Below, in pieces: positions 1 through 7,845 of a stretch of DNA of 9,983 nucleotides. The stretch lies in NCBI GenBank assembly GCA_944376035.1, contig CALWBJ010000148.1, positions 1 to 9,983 on the forward strand, given 5' to 3'. The notes beneath the pieces were generated by a model. The model did no database searches. It was not told the DNA's origin and saw only the letters and a program-made list of their open reading frames with translations. This DNA is from an uncultured Clostridia bacterium (GTDB taxonomy: Bacteria; Bacillota; Clostridia; Christensenellales; Borkfalkiaceae). Position 1 is the stretch's first letter; each line of letters opens with the position of its first letter. Position numbers and translations under genes: made by a program.

Positions 1-3000
1 AAAGATATTTTATAAGCGAAAAGCGCGACCCGACCATTACCGAAATTAGAATGACGGACACTTATTGGTCCGATCATTGCAGACATACAACTTTTCTGAC
101 GACTATAGACAGCGTAAAATTTGAAGACGAAATACTTAACCAAACATATAACGATTACATTAAAACAAGGGAAGAACTAGGAAGAGCAAAACCTGTCAAC
201 CTTATGGATATTGCCACAATAGCGGCTAAATATTTAAAGAAGACGGGGAAACTTGATAAACTTGACGAATCCGAAGAGATTAACGCCTGTACCGTAAAGA
301 TAAAAGCGGAGATAGACGGCAAGACGGAAGATTGGCTGCTTCTCTTTAAAAACGAAACTCATAACCATCCTACGGAAATAGAACCTTTCGGCGGTGCGGC
401 GACTTGTATAGGCGGTGCAATCAGGGATCCGCTTTCAGGCAGGTCTTATGTATACGGCGCAATGCGCGTTACCGGTGCGGCGGACCCGCTCAAACCTGTT
501 TCGGAGACCATAAAAGGAAAACTTCCTCAGAGAAAAATAGTTACTACCGCGGCGGCGGGATATTCTTCATACGGAAACCAGATAGGACTTGCAACGGGAA
601 TAGTCGACGAAATTTATCACGACGGCTATGCCGCAAAAAGAATGGAAATCGGCGCGGTTATAGCGGCGGCACCCGCGGAGAACGTCAGACGTGAAAGACC
701 GATTGCCGGAGATGTTATTATACTTTTAGGAGGCAGAACGGGAAGAGACGGCTGCGGCGGCGCAACGGGATCGTCTAAATCGCATACGGTTAACTCTCTT
801 GAAACCTGCGGCGCGGAAGTACAGAAAGGTAACGCACCCGAAGAACGTAAACTGCAAAGGCTTTTCAGAAATCCTGTTGCGAGCAGAATGATAAAGCGTT
901 GCAATGACTTTGGGGCAGGCGGCGTATCGGTCGCAATAGGCGAACTTGCGGACGGACTGGATATAGACCTCAATAAAGTACCTAAAAAATACGAGGGGTT
1001 GGACGGAACAGAACTTGCCATAAGCGAATCGCAGGAAAGAATGGCTGTAGTAGTTGATAAAGCGGACGCAGATAAATTTATAAGTCTCGCTAACGGAGAA
1101 AACCTTGAAGCGACAGTGGTCGCAAGTGTAAAAGAGGAGCCCAGGTTGACAATGACCTGGAACGGCAAGAAAATCGTAGATTTAAGCCGCGAATTTTTAA
1201 ATTCAAACGGTGCTGAAAAACACATAACCGCGCAATCGGAAAAAGTTAAGGACTTTATAAAAACCGATTTTAAAGGTTTTGCCGAAGAATATAAAAGGCT
1301 TGCAGGCGATCTTAATATCTGCTCTAAACGCGGACTTTCCGAACGGTTTGACTCCACAATCGGCGCCGGGACCGTGCTCATGCCGTTCGGCGGAAAAAAT
1401 CAACTTACGCCCATTCAGGCGATGGTGCAGAAGATATCTGTCGAAAACGGGTTTACCGACGACTGCTCTTTTATGTCCTGGGGATACAATCCGTTTATAA
1501 CGGAACAAAGTCCTTATCACGGCGCTTATCTTGCCGTAATCGAGTCGGTAAGTAAACTTATAGCGACGGGCGCAAAGTTTAAAGACGTCTACCTTACTTT
1601 CCAGGAGTATTTTGAAAGACCCGGAAAAGATCCGAAGCGTTGGGGCAAGCCTCTTGCCGCGCTTTTGGGTGCGTTCAGAGCACAGAAGGAACTCGGTATA
1701 GCGGCGATAGGCGGAAAAGACTCCATGAGCGGAAGTTTTGAAAAACTCGACGTTCCGCCGACTTTGGTATCGTTTGCAGTAACTACGGGAAAAACGCAAG
1801 ACGTTATTTCACCCGAATTTAAAAAAGCAGGGGATAAAGTCGTTTTGATAAAACCCGAATACGGTAAAGACGGACTTCCGAAAGCCGATTCATTGATAAA
1901 AGTTTTTGAAAAAGTGAGTGGTCTTATTTCTTCAAAAACAGCGGTCGCTGCATACACGCCATGCATGGGCGGAATAGCGGAAGCAATAATGAAGATGTGC
2001 ATGGGCAACGGATTCGGCTTTGACTTTGACGAAAATCTTTCTGTCAGCGATATCTTCGGGTATAATTACGGCGCATTTGTTCTCGAACTCAGTAATGATT
2101 CCGATGAAGGTATGGTTTTGGGAAGAGTAACTGATAATTGCGTATTGAAATATAAAGACGAAAGCGTTGATTTTGATAAAATTTGCGAAACATATGAAAA
2201 CAAACTTGAAAGCGTGTTTGCATGCAATATATCACAGGGAAGCGGAAATCCCGAGAATGTATCATTCATATCGAATGAAAAATTTTCCGCGAACATAAAA
2301 TGCGCAAAACCGAAGGTGCTTATACCTGTATTCCCCGGTACAAACTGTGAGTACGATTCTAAAAAAGCAGTAACAGAAGCGGGGGCGGAAGCGGAGATTT
2401 TCGTTATAAACAATCTTACCGCCGACGGAGTTTCGAGAAGTGTTGAAGGCTTTGCCGAAAAGATAGGAAAGTCTCAGATAATATTTATTCCCGGCGGATT
2501 TTCGGGCGGCGACGAACCGGACGGCTCCGGTAAATTCATAACCGCTTTTTTCAGAAATGCGGCGATAAAAGAAAAAGTAACAGAACTTCTTGAAAAACGC
2601 GACGGACTTATGTGCGGTATCTGTAACGGTTTTCAGGCGCTGATTAAACTCGGACTCGTTCCGTACGGAAAAATAATAGACACCGACGAAAACTGCCCGA
2701 CACTTACTTTTAACACCATAGCGAGACATCAATCCAAGATTGTCAGAACGCGTATCTGTACCGATAAATCGCCATGGCTTAAAGGCGTAAAAGTCGGAGA
2801 TATTATAAACGTTCCCATTTCCCACGGGGAAGGCAGATTTTTATGCAATGACTCACTGCTTGAGTCTTTGAAAACAAACGGTCAGATAGCGACGCAATAT
2901 GTAGATTTATGCGGCAACGCTACTTTCGACGTGCGTTATAATCCCAATAACTCTGTCGGAGCGGTGGAGGGTATAATTTCTCCCGACGGAAGGGTTATAG

Positions 3001-3104
3001 GTAAAATGGGACACTCGGAAAGAGTGGGCAAAGGACTTTATAAGAACGTATCTGGAAATTACGATATAAAAATGTTTGAATCTGCCGTAAAATATTTTAA
3101 GTAA
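1..3104 (+). CDS. purL: Phosphoribosylformylglycinamidine (FGAM) synthase, large single-chain form, 5' end missing
   Basis: The enzyme converts FGAR, ATP and glutamine to FGAM in de novo purine synthesis in the cytosol. The reading frame is open to the left edge (first full codon at 3), so the gene starts upstream; the ATG at 51 lies inside the conserved stretch around SDHCRHTTF and is not the real start. Counting from that ATG as residue 1, I see ETHNHP (102-107) of the first synthetase half, the GGRTGRDG glycine-rich motif (227-234), GGKDSMSG (554-561) in the second half, and a fused PurQ-type glutaminase from about 755 to 1017. The glutaminase has nucleophile Cys858 in GICNG and His925/Glu927 in SHGEG, so its triad is intact. 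Visible length is 1033 residues; family members of this clade have about 1240, so roughly 200 N-terminal residues (PurS-like and linker regions) are probably missing. No frameshift is seen. It is the last gene of a purine unit that ends before the pyr promoter. Confidence 0.96.
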   Translation, partial: RYFISEKRDPTITEIRMTDTYWSDHCRHTTFLTTIDSVKFEDEILNQTYNDYIKTREELGRAKPVNLMDIATIAAKYLKKTGKLDKLDESEEINACTVKIKAEIDGKTEDWLLLFKNETHNHPTEIEPFGGAATCIGGAIRDPLSGRSYVYGAMRVTGAADPLKPVSETIKGKLPQRKIVTTAAAGYSSYGNQIGLATGIVDEIYHDGYAAKRMEIGAVIAAAPAENVRRERPIAGDVIILLGGRTGRDGCGGATGSSKSHTVNSLETCGAEVQKGNAPEERKLQRLFRNPVASRMIKRCNDFGAGGVSVAIGELADGLDIDLNKVPKKYEGLDGTELAISESQERMAVVVDKADADKFISLANGENLEATVVASVKEEPRLTMTWNGKKIVDLSREFLNSNGAEKHITAQSEKVKDFIKTDFKGFAEEYKRLAGDLNICSKRGLSERFDSTIGAGTVLMPFGGKNQLTPIQAMVQKISVENGFTDDCSFMSWGYNPFITEQSPYHGAYLAVIESVSKLIATGAKFKDVYLTFQEYFERPGKDPKRWGKPLAALLGAFRAQKELGIAAIGGKDSMSGSFEKLDVPPTLVSFAVTTGKTQDVISPEFKKAGDKVVLIKPEYGKDGLPKADSLIKVFEKVSGLISSKTAVAAYTPCMGGIAEAIMKMCMGNGFGFDFDENLSVSDIFGYNYGAFVLELSNDSDEGMVLGRVTDNCVLKYKDESVDFDKICETYENKLESVFACNISQGSGNPENVSFISNEKFSANIKCAKPKVLIPVFPGTNCEYDSKKAVTEAGAEAEIFVINNLTADGVSRSVEGFAEKIGKSQIIFIPGGFSGGDEPDGSGKFITAFFRNAAIKEKVTELLEKRDGLMCGICNGFQALIKLGLVPYGKIIDTDENCPTLTFNTIARHQSKIVRTRICTDKSPWLKGVKVGDIINVPISHGEGRFLCNDSLLESLKTNGQIATQYVDLCGNATFDVRYNPNNSVGAVEGIISPDGRVIGKMGHSERVGKGLYKNVSGNYDIKMFESAVKYFK

Positions 3105-3194
3105 CAACTCATTTTATTCTGTAAAATTTGAAAATTGAATAAAACGGCTTAAAAAGAGTAAAACATTTGAGTTAGAATTTACTTTCCGAAACTT

Positions 3195-3240
3195 ATTTAA
3201 AGAATAAAATTTCCATTAGATTTTTCATTTAAATTTTTTT
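3195..3240 (+). terminator. Candidate AT-rich intrinsic terminator after purL
   Basis: ATTTAAA (3195-3201) pairs with TTTAAAT (3228-3234). Inside it, G3202-C3226 and A3203-T3225 continue the stem, and after a two-base bulge AAAAT (3206-3210) pairs with ATTTT (3220-3224) around a nine-base loop. A run of seven T (3234-3240) follows. Nearly all pairs are A-T, so the hairpin is weak, and the site is about 90 bases after the purL stop. It is the best candidate for ending the purine transcript before the pyr promoter. A second weak pairing nearer the gene (TTTTATTC 3112-3119 with GAATAAAA 3137-3144) lacks a T-run. Confidence 0.38.
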
Positions 3241-3255
3241 GGTTTGTGTAAAAAC

Positions 3256-3284
3256 TTGACAATTCGGCCAGAATAAGATATAAT
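3256..3284 (+). promoter_or_regulatory. Consensus sigma-A type promoter of the pyr genes
   Basis: The -35 box TTGACA (3256-3261) and the -10 box TATAAT (3279-3284) both match the consensus exactly and are separated by 17 bases, the optimal distance. Transcription should start near 3291, about 100 bases upstream of the pyrC start codon. A promoter this strong would make control after initiation, at the leader terminator, the main regulatory step (inference). Confidence 0.88.
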
Positions 3285-3358
3285 ATAAAAAATAAATCTT
3301 AATTGGGCTGTATGGCAAGATAAGATTTTAAAAGGTAATAATTTACGGTGTAAAACTT

Positions 3359-3383
3359 GTCTGCCTATGGGCAGACTTTTTTT
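3359..3383 (+). terminator. Strong intrinsic terminator in the pyr leader
   Basis: GTCTGCC (3359-3365) pairs perfectly with GGCAGAC (3370-3376) around the four-base loop TATG, followed by seven T (3377-3383). The pyrC ribosome binding site begins at the next base. A terminator located between promoter and first gene of an operon is the hallmark of attenuation; if it formed constitutively, downstream genes would hardly be transcribed. Confidence 0.85.
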
Positions 3384-3390
3384 GGGAGAG
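3384..3390 (+). promoter_or_regulatory. Ribosome binding site that decides the pyrC start
   Basis: GGGAGAG directly follows the terminator T-run and places GGAG five bases before the ATG at 3394. The alternative in-frame ATG at 3367 sits in the loop of the terminator hairpin and is preceded by the hairpin's own stem, not by a ribosome binding site. This supports 3394 as the start. Confidence 0.78.
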
Positions 3391-3393
3391 CAA

Positions 3394-4623
3394 ATGTACT
3401 GTTTTTCGGATAAGGATTATTCGTCCGCTATTGAAAGGGCGAAAAAATATATCACAGAAAAGGAAGGGTGTTTTTCTCCCGATTTTTCCCGTTTTTCAGA
3501 AAGAGGCGTTATTTTTCCCGGTTTTTGCGATGTGCATGTACATTTCAGAGAACCGGGTTTTTTTTATAAGGAAAGTATAAAAACGGGGTCAATGGCTGCG
3601 GCTCGCGGAGGATATGCTGCGGTATGCACTATGCCGAACTTAAATCCCGTTCCCGACAGCAGGGAAAATATAGAAAAACAACTTGATATTATAAAAAATG
3701 ACGCTGTTATAGGTGTATATCCTTATGCTTCAATAACGATAGGCGAAAAAGGTGAAAAACTATCCGACATGGAAAAATTATCCTCGTTTTCGGTTGCTTT
3801 TTCCGATGACGGTAAGGGAGTACAGGACGAACACCTGATGCGTAAAGCAATGCTCAAAGCGAAATCGCTCGGGAAAATAATAGCCGCACATTGTGAAGAC
3901 AATTCGCTGCTATTCGGCGGATACATACACGACGGAAACTACTGTGTTAAGCACGGACACAAAGGTATTTGTTCGGAAAGCGAGTATAAACAGATAGAGC
4001 GTGATTTAAGACTTGCGAAAGAGACGGGTGCCGCCTACCACGTATGCCATATTTCGGCAAAAGAGAGTGTGGATTTAATAAGAAAAGCCAAGAAAGATGG
4101 CGTTGACGTAACGTGTGAGACAGCGCCGCATTATCTTACAATGGATGACGGAGATTTGAAAGAGGACGGGCGTTTCAAGATGACTCCGCCGCTCCGCGAT
4201 AAGAGCGACAGATATGCTTTAATAGAGGGAATAATTGACGGTACGATAGACATGATAGCGACTGACCACGCTCCGCACAGTTCTGAAGAGAAGAGTAAGG
4301 GACTGAAAGGCAGCCTTTTCGGTGTAGTGGGGCTTGAAACAGCGTTTCCCGTACTTTATACTAAATTGGTACGCACGGAAATTATAAACATTGAAAAACT
4401 GATTGAACTTATGTCGATAAATCCCAGAAAGAGATTTAAAATCGCGTTGGGAGAGGAAGATTTTTCGGTCTGGGATCTTGAAAGTAAATTTACGGTTGAT
4501 CCCGCAAAGTTTTTATCGAAAGGAAGAAGTACTCCCTATGAAGGACAGGAATTATTCGGTGTAAATTTACTGACAGTCTATAACGGTAAGACCGTTTACT
4601 ATAATAAAAAATCGGAGGAGTAA
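3394..4623 (+). CDS. pyrC: Dihydroorotase, type I (bacterial amidohydrolase)
   Basis: This zinc enzyme cyclises N-carbamoyl-aspartate to dihydroorotate, the third step of UMP synthesis. The protein is 409 residues from the ATG at 3394. Metal ligands of the type I family are visible: His48 and His50 in HVHFREPG, the Asp138/Asp139 pair in SDDGKGV, His166 in AAHCED, His219 in CHIS, and catalytic Asp291 in ATDHAPH. Arg52 and the MPNLNP stretch near residue 82 fit substrate binding. The region before HVH is only about 47 residues and does not show the usual first strands of the amidohydrolase beta-sandwich (a pattern such as IKNGxVxD followed by ADILI), so the small domain is reduced or diverged; the C-terminal part (about 385-409) looks normal. 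A start at 3367 would add nine residues but falls within the leader terminator. The stop codon is two bases before carB, whose ribosome binding site lies inside the end of this gene. Confidence 0.95.
   Translation: MYCFSDKDYSSAIERAKKYITEKEGCFSPDFSRFSERGVIFPGFCDVHVHFREPGFFYKESIKTGSMAAARGGYAAVCTMPNLNPVPDSRENIEKQLDIIKNDAVIGVYPYASITIGEKGEKLSDMEKLSSFSVAFSDDGKGVQDEHLMRKAMLKAKSLGKIIAAHCEDNSLLFGGYIHDGNYCVKHGHKGICSESEYKQIERDLRLAKETGAAYHVCHISAKESVDLIRKAKKDGVDVTCETAPHYLTMDDGDLKEDGRFKMTPPLRDKSDRYALIEGIIDGTIDMIATDHAPHSSEEKSKGLKGSLFGVVGLETAFPVLYTKLVRTEIINIEKLIELMSINPRKRFKIALGEEDFSVWDLESKFTVDPAKFLSKGRSTPYEGQELFGVNLLTVYNGKTVYYNKKSEE
4614..4620 (+). promoter_or_regulatory. carB ribosome binding site inside the pyrC 3' end
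   Basis: GGAGGAG occupies the last codons of pyrC; GGAGG is seven bases before the carB ATG at 4626. With the pyrC stop at 4621-4623, ribosomes ending pyrC can restart on carB, so the two genes are probably translationally coupled. Confidence 0.8.
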
Positions 4624-4625
4624 AC

Positions 4626-7600
4626 ATGGCAAAGAGAACAGACATCAAAAAAATACTGATAATAGGCTCGGGCCCGATAGTAATAGGACAGGCAGCAGAG
4701 TTCGATTACGCAGGTACACAGGCATGTTTGGCGCTTAAAGAGGAAGGGTACGAGGTTATACTGGTAAACTCAAATCCCGCAACGATAATGACCGATACGA
4801 CTATTGCAGATAAAGTATATATGGAACCGCTCACGCTCGAATACGTTGCAAAAATTTTAAGGTATGAGCGTCCGGACGCCATTGTACCCGGAATAGGCGG
4901 ACAGACGGGATTAAATCTTGCCATGCAACTTAAAAAGAAAGGCGTTCTCGATGAATGCGGCGTGGAACTTTTGGGAACAAGCAGCGAAAGTATAGAACGC
5001 GCAGAGGACAGGGAACTATTTAAAGAACTCTGTCAGTCTATCGGAGAGCCTGTTATACCTTCAAAAATAACATACAGCATAGACGAAGCGGTCAAAGCCG
5101 CCGAAGAAATAGGATATCCGGTGGTACTCCGCCCCGCGTTTACTCTGGGAGGAACGGGCGGCGGTTTTGCAAACGATAAAAACGAACTTACCGAGATAGG
5201 ACTCAACGCATTCAAACTTTCACCCGTGCATCAGGTGCTTGTAGAAAAGAGCGTTAAAGGATACAAAGAAATCGAATTTGAAGTCATGCGCGACTCGAAC
5301 GATAAGGCTATAACCATATGCGGAATGGAAAACGTGGATCCTGTCGGAGTTCATACGGGCGATTCGATAGTTGTCGCGCCTATAATGTCGTTAAGCGATA
5401 AAGACCTTAAAATGCTCAACGACAGTGCGATAAAAATTATAAGGGAACTTAAAATCGAAGGCGGCTGCAACGTACAGTTTGCTCTCAATCCCGAATCAAG
5501 CGAGTATTATCTTATAGAAGTTAATCCGAGAGTTTCGCGCTCTTCCGCGCTCGCTTCAAAAGCGAGCGGATATCCGATAGCGCGCGTTACCGCTAAAATT
5601 GCGGTGGGCATGGCGCTTGAAGATATAAAGATAGCCAACACCAACGCGGCTTTTGAGCCGTCGCTCGATTATGTTGTGGCTAAATTTCCGCGTTTCCCGT
5701 TTGATAAATTTTCTCAGGCATCCAATATTCTCGGAACGCAGATGAAAGCGACGGGCGAAGTTATGGGAATAGGTTCGCATCTTTCAGAGTGTATGCTTAA
5801 ATCCGTGCGCTCTCTTGAAATAGGAGTGGACCATTTGTGGATGAAAAAGTTTGACGAAAAAACTACCGAAGAACTTAAAGAATATATAAAAGATTTCCGC
5901 GACGACGGTATTTTCGCAGTAACCGAACTTTTAAGACGCGGAGAAAGCGTTAAAAAGATTCACGAAATAACCATGATAACAGAAGTTTTCCTCGAAGCGA
6001 TAAAGAAAATCGTGGAAATGGAAAAAATCGTTGAACAAAAACCCTTCGACTTAAAGACGCTTTCAGCGGCAAAGTTAATGGGATTTTCGGATAAGTACAT
6101 AGCAAAACTCTGGAAGAGCGATGAAATTAAAGTTTTCAATATGAGAAAGGAAAATAAAATTTTCCCGTATTACAGAATGGTAGATACCTGCCACACAGGC
6201 GCTTACATACCTTATTTTTACTCTTCCTACACTGCGGAAAAAACCGATTCGAAACTTTCTGACAAAAAGAAGATTGTTGTTCTGGGCGCCGGTCCCATAA
6301 GAATAGGTCAGGGCGTGGAGTTTGACTATTCGACCGTTCATGCGGTAACTACAATAAAGAAGTCGGGATATGAAGCGATAATAATAAACAATAATCCCGA
6401 GACGGTTTCGACAGACTACACCACGGCGGATAAACTGTACTTTGAACCGCTTACGCCCGAAGACGTAATGAATATAATCGAATTCGAAAAGCCCGAAGGC
6501 GTGATAGCGTCGCTCGGCGGGCAGACGGCTATAAATCTTGCAGAACCGCTCATGAAAAGAGGAGTAAAGATTATAGGTACCGACTGCGAAGCGATAGACC
6601 GCGCGGAAAACAGAGATCTTTTCGAGAAGATACTTTATGACCTTGATATACCGCAACCTGACGGACGCGCGGTAACCGATATCGAAGAAGGTGTAAAGGC
6701 GGCAAAGGAAATAGGTTATCCCGTCTTAGTCCGCCCGTCGTTTGTTCTCGGCGGCAGGGCCATGCAGATAGTAGGTGACGAGAAACAGTTAAGGCGTTAT
6801 CTTAAAACCGCCGTCGAAATAGACGAGGACAAGCCCGTACTTGTCGATAAATATATAGTAGGTAAGGAAGTGGAAGTCGACGCGATATGCGACGGCACCG
6901 ATGTGTTTGTTCCCGGTATAATGGAACTTGTAGAAAGAACGGGTATACACTCGGGCGACTCAATAAGCGTATATCCGACATTCAGTATATCCGATAAAGT
7001 TAAAGGCATAATTTTGCAGTATGCAAAAAAGCTCGGGTTAGGTATTGGCATTAAGGGACTTTATAATATACAGTTTATAGTGGACAAATCCGAAAAAGTA
7101 TATATAATAGAAGTAAACCCGCGTTCGTCGAGGACGGTTCCGTTCCTTTCGAAAGCGACGGGATACAGCCTTGCGGATATAGCGACCGAGGTAATACTCG
7201 GAAAGAGTCTGAAAGAACAGGGATTTTTCGCACTTTATCCCGAAGAGAAAAAGCGTTGGTATGTTAAAGTTCCCGTATTCTCATTCAATAAAATCAGGGG
7301 ACTTGACGCATATCTTTCTCCCGAAATGAAATCGACGGGTGAAGCGATAGGTTACGACGACAAACTTAACCGCGCGTTTTATAAGGCTTTACAGGCGTCG
7401 GGAATGAAACTTCAAAATTACGGCACGGTTTTTGTAACGGTTGCCGATAAGGATAAAGAAGAAGCGTTGCCTTTAATTAAGAGATTTTATAATCTCGGCT
7501 TTAATATCCAGGCGACTAAGGGTACGGGCGAGTTTTTGAAAAAGAACGGTGTTCGCACTCATATACTCGGGAAAATAAGCGACGGAAGCGACGAAATACC

Positions 7601-7811
7601 GCAGGCAATAAGAAAGGGATATCTTGCTTATATAATAAATACGGGAACTTTGGAAGCGGGGACTAATTCAAGCGCAACGCACGACGGTTACGAAATAAGA
7701 AAACTTGCCACCGAGTTCAATGTAAATATATTCACTTCTCTCGATACGGTCGCAACGCTCTTAGACGTTCTCGAAGAAACTACGCTTTGTATTTCCACGA
7801 TAGATTCTTAA
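4626..7811 (+). CDS. carB: Carbamoyl-phosphate synthase, large (synthetase) subunit
   Basis: CarB makes carbamoyl phosphate from bicarbonate, ammonia and two ATP, with ammonia normally delivered by the glutaminase subunit CarA. The 1061-residue length is typical. Two homologous ATP-grasp halves are visible: the carboxy-phosphate half starts with GSGPIVIGQAAEFDYAGTQA near residue 14 and has Arg129, Arg169 (LRPAFTLGGTGGG) and metal ligands Glu298/Asn300 in EVNPR. An oligomerisation segment follows at about 400-546. The carbamoyl-phosphate half starts with GAGPIRIGQGVEFDYS at 554. A C-terminal MGS-like allosteric domain covers about 930-1061. Lys944, Thr964, Thr967, Lys983 and Asn1005 line up, with a constant offset of ten, with residues I recall as contacts of the IMP/UMP phosphate in the E. 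coli enzyme, so UMP feedback is probably kept. One further contact, E. coli Thr1017, corresponds to Gly here. carA is not next to it, which is unusual. The start is fixed by the GGAGG at 4614-4618. Confidence 0.98.
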   Translation: MAKRTDIKKILIIGSGPIVIGQAAEFDYAGTQACLALKEEGYEVILVNSNPATIMTDTTIADKVYMEPLTLEYVAKILRYERPDAIVPGIGGQTGLNLAMQLKKKGVLDECGVELLGTSSESIERAEDRELFKELCQSIGEPVIPSKITYSIDEAVKAAEEIGYPVVLRPAFTLGGTGGGFANDKNELTEIGLNAFKLSPVHQVLVEKSVKGYKEIEFEVMRDSNDKAITICGMENVDPVGVHTGDSIVVAPIMSLSDKDLKMLNDSAIKIIRELKIEGGCNVQFALNPESSEYYLIEVNPRVSRSSALASKASGYPIARVTAKIAVGMALEDIKIANTNAAFEPSLDYVVAKFPRFPFDKFSQASNILGTQMKATGEVMGIGSHLSECMLKSVRSLEIGVDHLWMKKFDEKTTEELKEYIKDFRDDGIFAVTELLRRGESVKKIHEITMITEVFLEAIKKIVEMEKIVEQKPFDLKTLSAAKLMGFSDKYIAKLWKSDEIKVFNMRKENKIFPYYRMVDTCHTGAYIPYFYSSYTAEKTDSKLSDKKKIVVLGAGPIRIGQGVEFDYSTVHAVTTIKKSGYEAIIINNNPETVSTDYTTADKLYFEPLTPEDVMNIIEFEKPEGVIASLGGQTAINLAEPLMKRGVKIIGTDCEAIDRAENRDLFEKILYDLDIPQPDGRAVTDIEEGVKAAKEIGYPVLVRPSFVLGGRAMQIVGDEKQLRRYLKTAVEIDEDKPVLVDKYIVGKEVEVDAICDGTDVFVPGIMELVERTGIHSGDSISVYPTFSISDKVKGIILQYAKKLGLGIGIKGLYNIQFIVDKSEKVYIIEVNPRSSRTVPFLSKATGYSLADIATEVILGKSLKEQGFFALYPEEKKRWYVKVPVFSFNKIRGLDAYLSPEMKSTGEAIGYDDKLNRAFYKALQASGMKLQNYGTVFVTVADKDKEEALPLIKRFYNLGFNIQATKGTGEFLKKNGVRTHILGKISDGSDEIPQAIRKGYLAYIINTGTLEAGTNSSATHDGYEIRKLATEFNVNIFTSLDTVATLLDVLEETTLCISTIDS

Positions 7812-7845
7812 GTAAAGTTTATAAAATAAAATTATACAGATAAAA

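Larger units (their letters stand above)
3291..3393 (+). promoter_or_regulatory. Pyr leader RNA with probable transcription attenuator
   Basis: The leader runs from the predicted transcription start to the pyrC start codon. A 5' hairpin can form by eight pairs, AAATCTTA (3294-3301) with TAAGATTT (3321-3328), around a 19-base loop. GGCAAG in that loop (3314-3319) can pair with CTTGTC (3356-3361), six pairs with one G-U. This would occupy the first bases of the terminator stem (3359-3365), so it is a candidate antiterminator; if the 5' hairpin forms at the same time, the result is an H-type pseudoknot. I do not see the PyrR-binding loop consensus (ARUCCNGNGAGGYU). A three-codon frame, ATG GCA AGA TAA (3312-3323), lies in the loop but has no good ribosome binding site. 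The terminator is visible directly; the switching and its signal are inferred. Confidence 0.6.

Noticed and set aside
626..1799. Long open frames on the - strand across purL (626-1381 and 1203-1799).
   Set aside because: They lie entirely within a well-conserved + strand FGAM synthase, have serine/proline- or arginine-rich low-complexity translations, no ribosome binding site, and match no family I know.
3112..3173. Hairpin pairings just after purL (TTTTATTC with GAATAAAA; AACTCA 3106-3111 with TGAGTT 3168-3173) as a terminator.
   Set aside because: Neither is followed by a T-run, the loops are long, and in such AT-rich DNA pairings of this length are expected by chance. The site at 3195-3240 fits better.
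3291..3393. T-box, purine riboswitch or preQ1-type riboswitch in the pyr leader.
   Set aside because: The leader is too short for a T-box and I see no conserved core of a purine or preQ1 aptamer; only the general terminator/antiterminator layout is supported.
6075..6656. 193-codon open frame on the - strand within carB.
   Set aside because: It mirrors the conserved second half of CarB; its tyrosine/arginine-rich translation is what the reverse complement of the + frame codons yields.
4626..7811. Similar stretches in the two halves of carB (for example around 4898-4923 and 6517-6542) as a DNA repeat.
   Set aside because: This is the ancient internal duplication found in all CarB proteins, not a recent repeat.
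7820..7825. TATAAA in the carB-pyrK gap as the -10 box of an internal promoter.
   Set aside because: The region 17 bases upstream has no -35-like hexamer, and AT-rich spacers produce such matches by chance.
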